From Bacillus sp. ISL-18 (GTDB lineage: Bacteria; Bacillota; Bacilli; Bacillales; Cytobacillaceae), in assembly GCF_018613415.1 (NCBI RefSeq), contig NZ_JAGGQG010000010.1:533573-597572 (forward strand): a DNA stretch of 64,000 bases, read 5' to 3'. Made by a program: the position numbers and the translations under genes. Below the pieces are notes generated by a model, which did not search any database, was not told the DNA's origin, and saw only the letters and a list, made by a program, of their open reading frames with translations. Below, piece after piece: positions 19,666 through 27,289 of the stretch. Positions within the stretch are counted from its first letter, which is position 1, and each line of letters starts with the position of its first letter.

Positions 19666-20265
19666 ATGACAAGAGAATTCGCATATGTACGTGTTTCAAG
19701 TAAGGAACAAAATGAACAAAGACAACTAGATGCAATAAGAGAGTTAGGAATTGATGAAGGCTACATATTCACAGACAAGCAAAGCGGTAAGGACTTTGAC
19801 AGACCTGACTATCAATTAATGAAGCGTATGCTTAAAGCAGGTGATGTCCTATACATTATGTCAATTGACCGTTTAGGACGTGACTACACTGGCATATTGA
19901 AGGAATGGAACGATATTACAAAGATTATCAAAGCACATATCGTTGTATTGGATATGCCATTATTAGACACTCGTAAGTATGCTGACACAATGGGAACGTT
20001 TGTAAGTGACCTAGTACTACAAGTCCTATCGTTTGTTGCTGACAGAGAACGTGATAATATTAAGAAGCGTCAAGCACAAGGAATTGCTTCCGCTAAAGCA
20101 CAAGGTAAACATCTAGGAAGACCCAAAGCGTCTATTACAGTTGAATTTGAGAATGCCTACAAACAATGGAAAGCAGGAGAAATAACAGGTGTTCAAGCAA
20201 TGGAACAAGCAGGAATGACTAAGGCTACCTTCTACCGCAAGGTTAAAGAATATGAGGCAAGTTAA
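19666..20265 (+). CDS. Small serine recombinase (resolvase/invertase family)
   Basis: A 199-residue site-specific recombinase of the Tn3 resolvase/DNA invertase type. It has the catalytic Ser11 in YVRVSSKEQNEQRQ, the conserved IMSIDRLGRDYTG and ADRERDNIKKRQAQGI segments, the linker GRPKA, and a C-terminal helix-turn-helix (GVQAMEQAGMTKATFYRKV). Such enzymes resolve plasmid dimers or transposon cointegrates. It has AAGGAG nine bases before ATG, and a terminator follows. Res-like repeats lie upstream. In this element it may resolve multimers of the excised circle. Confidence 0.93.
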   Translation: MTREFAYVRVSSKEQNEQRQLDAIRELGIDEGYIFTDKQSGKDFDRPDYQLMKRMLKAGDVLYIMSIDRLGRDYTGILKEWNDITKIIKAHIVVLDMPLLDTRKYADTMGTFVSDLVLQVLSFVADRERDNIKKRQAQGIASAKAQGKHLGRPKASITVEFENAYKQWKAGEITGVQAMEQAGMTKATFYRKVKEYEAS

Positions 20266-20299
20266 AGAGACTCCCAAACTGAGGAGTCTCTTTTCTTTT
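20266..20299 (+). terminator. Terminator after resolvase
   Basis: AGAGACTCC...GGAGTCTCT hairpin followed by TTTTCTTTT, directly after the resolvase stop. Bases 20300-20430 inside the right end of the element show no gene. Confidence 0.88.
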
Positions 20300-20429
20300 C
20301 GTGATGATATGAGGGGCGGTATTTTCCACACTTTAAGGGCGGTTATGAGCGGGAGACGGGGTAGGTTGCTACATATCCACATCATCAAAATTTTAAAGAT
20401 GCCGAGTCATAGCAAGAACCACGTCTCAC

Positions 20430-20472
20430 CACCTATAAAAAAATTCATATTTATGAAATGAAAGAGGGTTCT
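20430..20472. other. attR: right junction of integrative element
   Basis: Second copy of the core TCATATTTATGA (20445-20456). The outer arm ATGAAAGAGGGTTCT (20458-20472) mirrors the AGAACCCCCTTTCAT of attL. In the reconstructed empty chromosome the palindrome would sit just upstream of yqfC and end in a T-run, so it could also fold as a terminator. Confidence 0.82.
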
Positions 20473-20521
20473 AGCACCTTTTTTATAATAAAACTCCCAA
20501 CCTAGCCGGCCATTATAGGCT

Positions 20522-20560
20522 GCATAAAAAGAGGCCGCGGGATTTTCCCGCAAGCCGCTG
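20522..20560 (-). terminator. Terminator at the end of the gvp remnant
   Basis: Minus-strand hairpin GGCTTGCGGGAAAATCCCGCGGCC followed by TCTTTTT. It ends the gas vesicle cluster. Bases 20561-20671 are non-coding. Confidence 0.8.
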
Positions 20561-20671
20561 GGTCAGAATAAGTCTTAAGGGTGTTGAAAATACAATTTTA
20601 TTTACATCTGAAAGTTGATTATTGTATATTTTGAAATCCACACTATTTATCAATGTTTTCATATATCTTCC

Positions 20672-20773
20672 CTAGAAAGAATCCATTGACTTCAGTGAGT
20701 TTACCTCTCCAGATTCATTTTGAGTGTTGTTTGCTTCCTCTGTTTGGTATTCGTGTTTTATAGTTTTTCCCAT
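20672..20773 (-). CDS. 33-codon ORF, possible gvpT remnant
   Basis: A short reading frame begins MGKTIKHEYQTEEANNTQNE and ends at TAG (20672-20674). It has an excellent AAGGAGG site and follows gvpJ by 16 bases. In Bacillus megaterium the gene after gvpJ is gvpT, which also starts with a Glu/Asn-rich stretch. This may be a gvpT start truncated by a deletion, but similarity is only compositional. It could also be a genuine small gene. Confidence 0.4.
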   Translation of the reverse strand: MGKTIKHEYQTEEANNTQNESGEVNSLKSMDSF

Positions 20774-20789
20774 GATAAAATCCTCCTTA

Positions 20790-21116
20790 TTAATAATTGA
20801 TATCAGGTGAATTTAAGCGGTTCGTGGAGATGCCTTTTTCAAGAGATTCGGGCCGTTCCAGGATCCTCTTATTCTCTTCCTCAAGCACTTTGTTTGTGTG
20901 TTCTAAGGCTTTAGAGGTTAAATATGGATCGGTTTCCCACCAGTCCATGCCAATTTCTTTTGCCTTATCAACAGAAGCTACAATCAGGCGGATTTTAATG
21001 GTAAGCAGTTCGATATCCGCAATCCCTACTGTAATATCTCCAGCAATGACAACACCCTTGTCGAGTATTTTTTCAAGTACGTCTACAATAGTACTTGATT
21101 GCATGGAATGTTCCAT
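20790..21116 (-). CDS. gvpJ: Gas vesicle protein GvpJ
   Basis: GvpA-related minor gas vesicle protein. The 108 residues contain the GvpA-like fold core VDVLEKILDKGVVIAGDITVGIADIELLTIKIRLIVAS (two beta strands between helices, about residues 10-50) and a GvpJ-type tail. The frame is intact, with AGGAGG before ATG. It follows gvpK by 22 bases. The shell protein gene gvpA is absent from the window, so it probably has no structure to work on. Confidence 0.9.
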   Translation of the reverse strand: MEHSMQSSTIVDVLEKILDKGVVIAGDITVGIADIELLTIKIRLIVASVDKAKEIGMDWWETDPYLTSKALEHTNKVLEEENKRILERPESLEKGISTNRLNSPDINY

Positions 21117-21138
21117 TTAAAATTCCTCCTTTCCTGGT

Positions 21139-21426
21139 TTACAGTAAGCTTCCTAAAAGACCCAAATCGATGTTCAAATCTTTATCATCAAGGCCAAAAA
21201 CTTTTTTTAATTCTTCCATTTTTTCTTCAAGATTCATTAAAGCGACACCCAGGTTTTCAATTTGCTCATCTGTCAGCGTCCCGCCTTCAACCCTTCTTAT
21301 GGCATGCCGTTCGACGATTTGCCGCAGCAGCTCAATGACAGTTAACACTAACTGTGCTAATCCATGTTCTGCATTATCAGGATCCAGATTAATCTTTCCA
21401 TTTGGTGTTTGGCTGGCCGGTTGCAT
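21139..21426 (-). CDS. gvpK: Gas vesicle protein GvpK
   Basis: Accessory gas vesicle assembly protein. The intact 95-residue frame has the GvpK hallmark GLAQLVLTVIELLRQIVERHAIRRVEGG and the tail LTDEQIENLGVALMNLEEKMEELK. ATG at 21426 is preferred over an upstream TTG because of GGGAGG ten bases upstream. Its start overlaps the end of the gvpS pseudogene. Confidence 0.92.
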   Translation of the reverse strand: MQPASQTPNGKINLDPDNAEHGLAQLVLTVIELLRQIVERHAIRRVEGGTLTDEQIENLGVALMNLEEKMEELKKVFGLDDKDLNIDLGLLGSLL

Positions 21427-21661
21427 CAATCAATGCCTCCCTCTGTGTATCAAATTCTTCTGAGGATACAGTTTTCCGGTTTTGAGCCTGAACCAAAGAT
21501 TCAACCGACGCAATCAGGAGCCGCAAATCCAGGTAAACAAGATCAACCCCGGCAATGGAAATCACTAAATCTGCTTTTATTGCTACACCCTTATCAAGAA
21601 TGACATCCAAAATATCAAATTAACGCATATCCTTATTTTCAATCGATTCCGTTACAGACAT
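21389..21661 (-). pseudogene. gvpS: Gas vesicle gene gvpS with in-frame stop
   Basis: GvpA-family gene. From ATG at 21661 the frame reads MSVTESIENKDMR then TAA (21620-21622), then continues as FDILDVILDKGVAIKADLVISIAG to the natural end at 21389. Homologues read KDIALIDILDVILDKG here. The DNA is explained by loss of one G and gain of one T about ten bases apart, which shifts five codons and creates the stop. Re-start at a downstream ATG would give a 73-residue product lacking the first helix. The two-indel reading is my manual alignment. Confidence 0.82.
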
Positions 21662-21675
21662 ATGCTTGTCCTCAC

Positions 21676-22482
21676 TTATGAAACGCTGGAAAAATGGTAA
21701 GCAGGCCATGGCCCCGTTGCCATAAACAGCCATCCTTTTTCCTGCATTAAATTGTGATATTGTTGGATTTTTTCCCTGAATGGCTCCACTTGCGATTTAG
21801 TAACAAGATAGACACCGTTCCATGCCATCTGCTCCCGCCTGCCTGTCACTTGGCTGTTCCAAGTTCTTTTCACATTAGCTTTTAGCGCCAACTCAGCTAA
21901 ATCCGAGTGGATTTGCTCACTCACCTTGTTCTTCTCTTCCTCAAGCTGCAAATTTACCAATTTTTCAAGCTTTTTCTTTTCGAAAAATTGTCGTCCTTTT
22001 TGCAGCTTGCTGATTTCTGCCCGTTGCGCCTCTATCACCGGGTTGCTTTCACTTACTAGTTTTTTTAGGAGTTCATCCTGACATTAAATTTTCAAATTCC
22101 ATTCTTCATTTCCGGAAATTATGTCAAACGTCTCCAGCATTTTGGGTTCATTCGCCTTTACCGTCGTCACCAAACTGGCTTTATTTTTATAAAGAGTACA
22201 AAACTTCAACGGGACCATCGTGAACATCGTTGATAGATGCATTACCGTTTCATGATGATGAAAGGCCTTTTCCTGCACCCATTCCATATCACTGTTGATC
22301 AGGTCTTGAATACTATCTTCCGAGTATTGTCCGGAATCCAGGTTACAAACAATTGCGGTAATTTCGTCTAACTGAATCGTGTATAGATTACTGGTACCAT
22401 CAAAGCCTTTTAAAAATGGTAACGAGTTCTTATCTGCTTCGGCGGTGGGAATTAATCCATATAAATAAATTAGACCGTCCAT
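21676..22482 (-). pseudogene. gvpL: Gas vesicle gene gvpL with in-frame TAA
   Basis: GvpF/L-family accessory gene. A single frame of 268 codons runs from ATG at 22482 to the stop at 21676, interrupted only by TAA at 22084-22086. Before it the product reads MDGLIYLYGLIPTAEADKNS to EEWNLKI (132 residues); after it CQDELLKKLVSES to the family terminal motif GPWPAYHFSSV. GvpF/L proteins usually have a Tyr after this EW-K-hydrophobic motif, so a TAT or TAC changed to TAA fits. No frameshift is needed. A sequencing error remains possible. Confidence 0.85.
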
Positions 22483-22492
22483 CTTCTTTGCC

Positions 22493-22747
22493 TCACTTCT
22501 TCTTTGTCATCTGTTCCCATTGTTCCATTTCCATTCGTTTAGCTACTTCGTATCTTATTAACAGCTCTTCTTCTTTTGCTTTATAGGCATCTTCAGGAAT
22601 ATCACTAAGCTCAAACATCATTTGAAGTTGAATCAGCTTTTGTTGAATGGTGGGAAGGTGGTACAATTCTTTATCAGCCTCTTCTTTCACCTTTTCCGCG
22701 ATTTTGATCACGAGGTTAATCGGTGCAGAAACTAACTTGTGAAGCAT
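22493..22747 (-). CDS. gvpG: Gas vesicle protein GvpG
   Basis: Small accessory gas vesicle protein of 84 residues, largely alpha-helical. It starts MLHKLVSAPINLVIKIAEKV, as in Bacillus GvpG, and has a charged C-terminal helix. The frame is intact and its ATG overlaps the gvpF stop by one base (TGATG). It lies between gvpF and gvpL in the usual order. Confidence 0.88.
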   Translation of the reverse strand: MLHKLVSAPINLVIKIAEKVKEEADKELYHLPTIQQKLIQLQMMFELSDIPEDAYKAKEEELLIRYEVAKRMEMEQWEQMTKKK

Positions 22748-23067
22748 CAGGCATCGACGGTTAATCTGATATTCACAAAGTTATATGCGGGCCACGGACC
22801 GCTATAGCTGAATTCAACTTTATCGTCCCATTTGTCATGTACTTCATTTACTTTTTGATCAAACAAGGCTTCATTGGCCCGATCTACCAGGAAGGATGCA
22901 TTTAACAGCATCTTCTCACTTGTTGGCTCAGTGGTTTTGGATGCAACTGCCAGTTCCTTTAAAGGCTCGAACACCTTCTGTGCTGCATCCTGCCTTAGCG
23001 AGGAGACAATTTTCTGGGCAGCCCCTCCTAATTGCACCCGCTCGTAATAGCTAGCGGCTTTATCCAT
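22747..23067 (-). pseudogene. gvpF: 5'-truncated gvpF (C-terminal fragment)
   Basis: Encodes 106 residues corresponding to the C-terminal domain of GvpF (YYERVQLGGAAQKIVSS, then MLLNASFLVDRANE, ending YSGPWPAYNFVNIRL). Full-length GvpF is about 250 residues, so the N-terminal domain of roughly 145 residues is missing. Upstream sequence (23068-23165) does not resemble it and leads straight into the yqfB terminator, which suggests a deletion that also removed gvpA, gvpN and other upstream genes. A plausible GAGGGATGG site sits before ATG at 23067. Confidence 0.85.
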
Positions 23068-23165
23068 TATCCATCCCTCTACTTTAGTTTGTAATATTAA
23101 AAGGCGTTAAGAGCAGTACCTGAAACTGCATCTTTACAGAGGGATTACGAATTTTAAAAATAAAA

Positions 23166-23205
23166 AAAAGAGCACAAAACCCAAAGGTTTCATGCTCTCT
23201 CCATA
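23166..23205 (-). terminator. Terminator after yqfB
   Basis: Minus-strand hairpin GAGCATGAAACC...GGGTTTTGTGCTC followed by TTTTTTTTATT. It ends the nfeD-floA-yqfB operon. Confidence 0.88.
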
Positions 23206-23218
23206 TTCTCGTTTTAAT

Positions 23219-23665
23219 TCACCGAGAACGTTTTTTCATTATATAAGGATTCTTTGAACGCGGTTCCCCAAGTATTTCAGACCAAATTAATCCATCTATT
23301 ACTGTGCGTTGATCTGGATTCAAGGTTAAATCAGGCGTTACTTCTTCCTGATTTTTAATAATGTCCCTATTTGCTGATTGGTTTCGTGCAGCTGCCATCC
23401 CAATTCTGCTAGCTTGAGACTCTTGTCTTACCTGCTCGTATTCTACTTCAAGTGTATTTAGACTTCTTTGTAGTTTCGGCTTGTTCTCCGTCCTCAAAGG
23501 CTTTGTTTCTGTAGTAAAATTTTCAGTTATTTCTTTGAACATGGTTTGAATCTCTCCCAGCGGCTTGCCAGCAGGATTCCTCCGTGTCTGTCCTGGAGTG
23601 TTTTTGTTCTTATGGATGATCATTGAGACAATTCCAGCAATTATCATAATTACTATGGTTTCCAA
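23219..23665 (-). CDS. YqfB-like membrane-anchored protein of unknown function
   Basis: A 148-residue protein with one N-terminal transmembrane helix (about residues 2-18, ETIVIMIIAGIVSMIIH) and a hydrophilic, basic remainder without recognisable motifs. It occupies the position of yqfB, third gene of the B. subtilis yqeZ-yqfA-yqfB operon, 32 bases after floA and before a terminator. Assignment is by position and topology, so the symbol is left blank. Confidence 0.65.
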   Translation of the reverse strand: METIVIMIIAGIVSMIIHKNKNTPGQTRRNPAGKPLGEIQTMFKEITENFTTETKPLRTENKPKLQRSLNTLEVEYEQVRQESQASRIGMAAARNQSANRDIIKNQEEVTPDLTLNPDQRTVIDGLIWSEILGEPRSKNPYIMKKRSR

Positions 23666-23697
23666 AGCGACATCCCTCCTTTTAAGGAAAACGGGGA

Positions 23698-24693
23698 TTA
23701 TTGATTATTCTTTTTATCACCTGTCATTTTTCCGATTGAGCCCCTCATATCCGTGTCAGCTGAAATATTCTTAAAATTCATATAGTCCATTACACCGATA
23801 TTCCCTGATTTAAGCGCTTCAGCCATTGCAAGTGGTACTTCCGCTTCTGATTCCACCACTTTAGCTCTCATTTCTTGTACTTTTGCTTTCATTTCCTGCT
23901 CGAGAGCAACAGCCATTGCCCGGCGTTCCTCTGCTTTTGCCTGGGCAATCTTCTTATCTGCTTCCGCTTGTTCTGTTTGCAATTCTGCTCCGATATTCTT
24001 ACCGATGTCAACATCAGCAATATCAATCGAAAGAATTTCAAATGCCGTACCGGCATCAAGACCCTTAGACAAAACGGTTTGTGAAATTAAATCCGGGTTT
24101 TCAAGAACTTTGCTGTGACTATCAGACGAACCAATGGTAGATACCACACCTTCTCCCACTCGAGCTACAACTGTTTCTTCACCAGCACCACCGACGAGCC
24201 GCTCGATATTGGCACGAACGGTAATTCTTGCTTTTGCTTTTACTTCTATTCCATTCATCGCAACACCAGCAATAAAAGGAGTTTCAATGACCTTCGGATT
24301 TACACTCATTTGCACGGCCTCTAGTACATCACGTCCTGCCAAATCAATAGCAGCACAGCGTTCGAAGGATAATTCGATATTGGCACGATGCGCCGCAATT
24401 AACGCATTAACTACTCGATCGACATTTCCGCCTGCAAGATAGTGACTTTCAAGCTGATTAGTTGTGACATTTAAACCGGCTTTATGGGCTTTTATTAGCG
24501 GATTTACCACCCTGCTTGGTGTTACACGTCTAAGCCTCATACCAACTAATGTAAAAATACTTATTCGGACTCCTGCAGCAAGTGCGGAGATCCACAGCAT
24601 AACTGGTACAAACGATAATAAAATTCCTAAAAGGATTAGGGCAACGATAATAACTACAATAATAAAAATAGTTCCGCCTGATAAAATATCCAT
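23698..24693 (-). CDS. floA: Flotillin-like protein FloA
   Basis: Membrane scaffold of functional membrane microdomains (YqfA). The 331 residues have an N-terminal hydrophobic hairpin (about residues 5-45), then a conserved SPFH-like region ([20 protein letters not shown], then [20 protein letters not shown]) and a Glu/Ala-rich C-terminal coiled coil (about 230-290). ATG at 24693 is preferred to an upstream TTG because GGAGGG lies eight bases before it. It follows nfeD by 20 bases, the usual flotillin/NfeD pairing. Confidence 0.96.
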   Translation of the reverse strand: MDILSGGTIFIIVVIIVALILLGILLSFVPVMLWISALAAGVRISIFTLVGMRLRRVTPSRVVNPLIKAHKAGLNVTTNQLESHYLAGGNVDRVVNALIAAHRANIELSFERCAAIDLAGRDVLEAVQMSVNPKVIETPFIAGVAMNGIEVKAKARITVRANIERLVGGAGEETVVARVGEGVVSTIGSSDSHSKVLENPDLISQTVLSKGLDAGTAFEILSIDIADVDIGKNIGAELQTEQAEADKKIAQAKAEERRAMAVALEQEMKAKVQEMRAKVVESEAEVPLAMAEALKSGNIGVMDYMNFKNISADTDMRGSIGKMTGDKKNNQ

Positions 24694-24713
24694 GTACAAA
24701 ACCCTCCTAACAT

Positions 24714-25349
24714 TTATTGTACTTCTCTCACAACAATTCGTACTCCTTCAACCTTAACGACTTTCACTTGAGCGTTTTTCTCTATAAAACCCCCTTCAGT
24801 GATAGCATCCACTCGTTCATTGTTAATAACAATGGTACCTGCAGGCCGTAGGATCGTGAGTGCACGGCCTTCCATTCCTAAGAGATCAGTACGGTTAATA
24901 TTTGAAACATACCCATCCTCTTTTCTAGCAGAATCGGATAGTACCATCTTATTAAATAAAACAAGTTTTTTTCCCAAAGTCTTAATCATCAAAAAGAATG
25001 TAAAAATAGAAACAGCAATCGCTATTAAGATGGAAACACCCATTTGCAAGGCATCTTGGCCTGCTAAAAACAGACTCAATAGTAAGGCAGTGAATCCGAG
25101 TGTCCCTGCGATCGCCCCAGGTAAAAAAAACTCCAAAAAAATAAGCAGGATTCCGGCAACAAATAAAATTAATGTTCCAAATCCTGCTAAACCTGCTTGA
25201 AAGTGACCATAAAAGAATAAGATTAACGCCAATATCCCTATTAAACCCGCAATACCAAATTTGGCAGTAAAAAGCTCCAAAACGATTCCCACTCCTGCAA
25301 TGGTTAAAAGGATAGTCACAACAACCGGATTTGTTAGAAACTCAATCAT
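24714..25349 (-). CDS. Short NfeD family protein (YqeZ-type, no protease domain)
   Basis: Flotillin partner protein. The 211 residues contain four or five transmembrane helices (about 5-120) followed by an OB-fold NfeD domain ([20 protein letters not shown] to GVRIVVREV). B. subtilis YqeZ is about 437 residues and begins with a ClpP-like serine protease domain, which is absent here. The start at 25349 has a GGGGGAG site and a sigma-W-like promoter just upstream, so truncation by the window or a missed start is unlikely. Confidence 0.88.
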   Translation of the reverse strand: MIEFLTNPVVVTILLTIAGVGIVLELFTAKFGIAGLIGILALILFFYGHFQAGLAGFGTLILFVAGILLIFLEFFLPGAIAGTLGFTALLLSLFLAGQDALQMGVSILIAIAVSIFTFFLMIKTLGKKLVLFNKMVLSDSARKEDGYVSNINRTDLLGMEGRALTILRPAGTIVINNERVDAITEGGFIEKNAQVKVVKVEGVRIVVREVQ

Positions 25350-25392
25350 TCTAGCTCCCCCTTTCCATCTGAAACTTTCTGACTATATGTTT

Positions 25393-25419
25393 TACGTTTC
25401 AGGACAATAAAAAGTTTCA
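25393..25419 (-). promoter_or_regulatory. Sigma-W-type promoter of nfeD-floA-yqfB
   Basis: Minus strand TGAAAC (25414-25419), 17-base spacer, CGTA (25393-25396), 44 bases upstream of nfeD. It matches the ECF sigma-W consensus (TGAAAC, CGTA). The homologous B. subtilis operon belongs to the sigma-W envelope-stress regulon. Confidence 0.8.
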
Positions 25420-25435
25420 AATGAATCAAAATATG

Positions 25436-25471
25436 TAAAAAGACTACTGGCATTAACCAGCAGTCTTTATG
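25436..25471 (-). terminator. Terminator after yqeY
   Basis: Minus-strand hairpin AAAGACTGCTGG...CCAGTAGTCTTT with T-run, ending the rpsU-yqeY unit. Confidence 0.85.
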
Positions 25472-25480
25472 TCAGAATAC

Positions 25481-25927
25481 TTATGAAAGGTGTTGTTGTA
25501 CAAATTTATTAACGAGCGAACCATCTGCTTTACCTTTAACTTTAGGCATAATAGCAGCCATCACTTTTCCCATTTCTGCTTTTGATGTTGCGCCGACTTC
25601 AGCGATTGTTTCTTTGACAATCACTGACAGTTCCTCTTCAGATAACTGTTTCGGTAAATACAGCTCAATATTCTCAAGTTCTGTACGCAATTTATCAACT
25701 AGGTCTTGACGACCAGCCTTATCAAATTCATGGAGGGAGTCTTTGCGTTGTTTTACTTCGCGAGAAAGGACTGTTAACTCTGCATCTTCAGAAAGCTCTT
25801 TTGTACCGAGCTTGATCGCTTCATTTTGAAGTGAAGCTTTCACCATCCGAATAACTGAGAGTTTGTCTTTTTCCTTGTTTTTCATCGCTTGTTTCATATC
25901 ATTGTTCAAACGCTCGAGAAGACTCAT
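25481..25927 (-). CDS. yqeY: YqeY family protein (GatB/YqeY domain)
   Basis: A 148-residue helical protein related to the C-terminal tRNA-binding domain of GatB. Its role is unknown; a link to tRNA or ribosome function is inferred from its constant pairing with rpsU. Motifs: [20 protein letters not shown] at the start and [20 protein letters not shown] near the end. ATG at 25927 has GAGAGGG upstream. It follows rpsU by 15 bases. Confidence 0.93.
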   Translation of the reverse strand: MSLLERLNNDMKQAMKNKEKDKLSVIRMVKASLQNEAIKLGTKELSEDAELTVLSREVKQRKDSLHEFDKAGRQDLVDKLRTELENIELYLPKQLSEEELSVIVKETIAEVGATSKAEMGKVMAAIMPKVKGKADGSLVNKFVQQHLS

Positions 25928-25942
25928 ATAATACACCCTCTC

Positions 25943-26116
25943 TTAAAACTTACGTTTTCTTGCAGCTTCAGACTTTTTCTTACGTTTTACACTTGGTTTT
26001 TCATAAAATTCGCGCTTTCTTGCCTCTTGCAAAGTACCAGTTTTTGATACTGTACGTTTGAAGCGACGAAGAGCATCTTCAAGCGATTCGTTTTTACGAA
26101 CGACGGTTTTAGACAT
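25943..26116 (-). CDS. rpsU: 30S ribosomal protein bS21
   Basis: Small-subunit ribosomal protein near the anti-Shine-Dalgarno helix. The 57 residues are highly basic: [20 protein letters not shown] at the start and [14 protein letters not shown] at the end, matching S21. An in-frame extension 19 codons longer is rejected because ATG at 26116 follows GGGAGGGAAAG and matches all homologues. Its promoter is at 26173-26201. Confidence 0.97.
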   Translation of the reverse strand: MSKTVVRKNESLEDALRRFKRTVSKTGTLQEARKREFYEKPSVKRKKKSEAARKRKF

Positions 26117-26172
26117 TCTCTTTCCCTCCCTCCGAAACACAACACACTTACATTCAATCCATGTACCTTGCA

Positions 26173-26201
26173 ATTATAATATAACCTTTATACAAGGTCA
26201 A
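26173..26201 (-). promoter_or_regulatory. Sigma-A promoter of rpsU-yqeY
   Basis: TTGACC (26196-26201), 17-base spacer, TATAAT (26173-26178) on the minus strand, about 57 bases before the rpsU start. Confidence 0.85.
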
Positions 26202-26305
26202 CTTAAATTCACACAAATAAACGGAAAACATGATTAAATGCTTGTCTAAATAATTGGCATGTCCCTTCAGGCGCTGCCATACAATGAAGGGAGGGGGCCA
26301 AACAT

Positions 26306-27247
26306 ATGCTATACATACTATTATTTATACTTTGTATTTTAGTATTTATCTTTGGAATGACGATTATTCGATTTGGGTTATTCAATTTATCAGCAAATAA
26401 ATTAAAAACATGGTTAATTAAACTAACCAGTACACCGTTAAAAGGAATGTTAACTGGAACTTTCATTACTGCCCTTTTGCAAAGCAGCTCGGCGGTAATG
26501 GTGATTACAATCGGTTTAATTTCGGCGAGGATTATGACGTTTCCTCAATCGATTGGTATTATACTCGGCACCAATATTGGGACAACCTTTAAAACTGAAT
26601 TAATTACGTTTGATATAGATAGAATTCTTGTTCCATTAGCCATAAGCGGTGCGCTGCTTATATTATTCAAGAATAAAAAAGCACGAAGCATTGGAATGCT
26701 GCTTTTTGGGATTGCTTCCGTGTTCACAGCGATGAAAGGTTTCGAATTATTGGCACAGCCTCTTACAGTCATGCCGTTTATCAACAAATTTATATTATCT
26801 ATCAATGACAATATTTTCTTAAGCCTGCTCACAGGGGCGGTTATCACTTCGATCATCCAGTCAAGTACTGCCATGACGGGGATTGCGATGGGATTTTTAA
26901 CTGCCGGCCTGCTGCAGCTTGATGCAGGGATTGCGATTGTTCTTGGTGCAAACATTGGGACGTGTATTACGGCTGTGATTGCATCGATTGGTGGCGGCAG
27001 GGAGTCAAGATTAGCAGCATTTGCCCATGTTTGGCTTAATGTTTTTGGAGTATTACTTTTTATCCCGCTCATCCCTTTTTTAACGGAGAATGCAAAGCTT
27101 CTTGCAAGTCAAACAGATATTCAGCTAGCACATATCAGTGTTATTTTTAATGTTGCTACCTCTTTAATCGTTTTGCCGTTCGCCACTAAGTTTGGGGAAA
27201 TGATTCTCTTTTTACACGACAGAGCTCCCAAAAAACCGATTTCTTAA
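26306..27247 (+). CDS. yqeW: Na/Pi cotransporter family protein (YqeW)
   Basis: Sodium-dependent phosphate transporter of the NptA/PNaS family. The 313 residues are mostly hydrophobic, with two inverted repeats carrying the signature LLQSSSAVMVITIGL (about residues 52-66) and SIIQSSTAMTGIAMG (about 190-204), and the paired GTNIGTT and GANIGTC motifs. It lacks the C-terminal PhoU domain of longer relatives. A GGGAGGG site precedes ATG. It is divergent from rpsU and ends at a terminator shared with mtaB. Confidence 0.92.
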   Translation: MLYILLFILCILVFIFGMTIIRFGLFNLSANKLKTWLIKLTSTPLKGMLTGTFITALLQSSSAVMVITIGLISARIMTFPQSIGIILGTNIGTTFKTELITFDIDRILVPLAISGALLILFKNKKARSIGMLLFGIASVFTAMKGFELLAQPLTVMPFINKFILSINDNIFLSLLTGAVITSIIQSSTAMTGIAMGFLTAGLLQLDAGIAIVLGANIGTCITAVIASIGGGRESRLAAFAHVWLNVFGVLLFIPLIPFLTENAKLLASQTDIQLAHISVIFNVATSLIVLPFATKFGEMILFLHDRAPKKPIS

Positions 27248-27256
27248 CTTATCTAA

Positions 27257-27286
27257 AATAAAAAGGACCTACTGAGGTCCTTTTTC
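27257..27286. terminator. Bidirectional terminator between yqeW and mtaB
   Basis: AAAAAGGACC...GGTCCTTTTT hairpin between two convergent genes. Confidence 0.88.
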
Positions 27287-27289
27287 TAC

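Larger units (their letters stand above)
15130..20444 (+). mobile_element. 5,315-bp serine-integrase integrative element
   Basis: Foreign segment between yqfC and the gvp remnant. It is bounded by a 12-bp direct repeat and all its genes are on the plus strand, opposite to both flanks. It carries a large serine integrase at the left end, an unknown 345-residue protein, a 62-residue membrane protein, a secreted 224-residue protein, and a small serine resolvase with res-like repeats at the right end. Phage structural, conjugation and antibiotic-resistance genes are absent. The resolvase and possible replication protein suggest plasmid ancestry. The boundary call rests on the repeat and on the palindrome restored by removing the segment. 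Confidence 0.82.

Noticed and set aside
21095..21463. Plus-strand 122-codon frame over gvpK/gvpJ
   Set aside because: Antisense shadow; the minus strand encodes clear GvpK and GvpJ.
26545..27072. 175-codon frame antisense to yqeW
   Set aside because: Mirror of a real transporter gene; no ribosome site and composition typical of antisense shadows.
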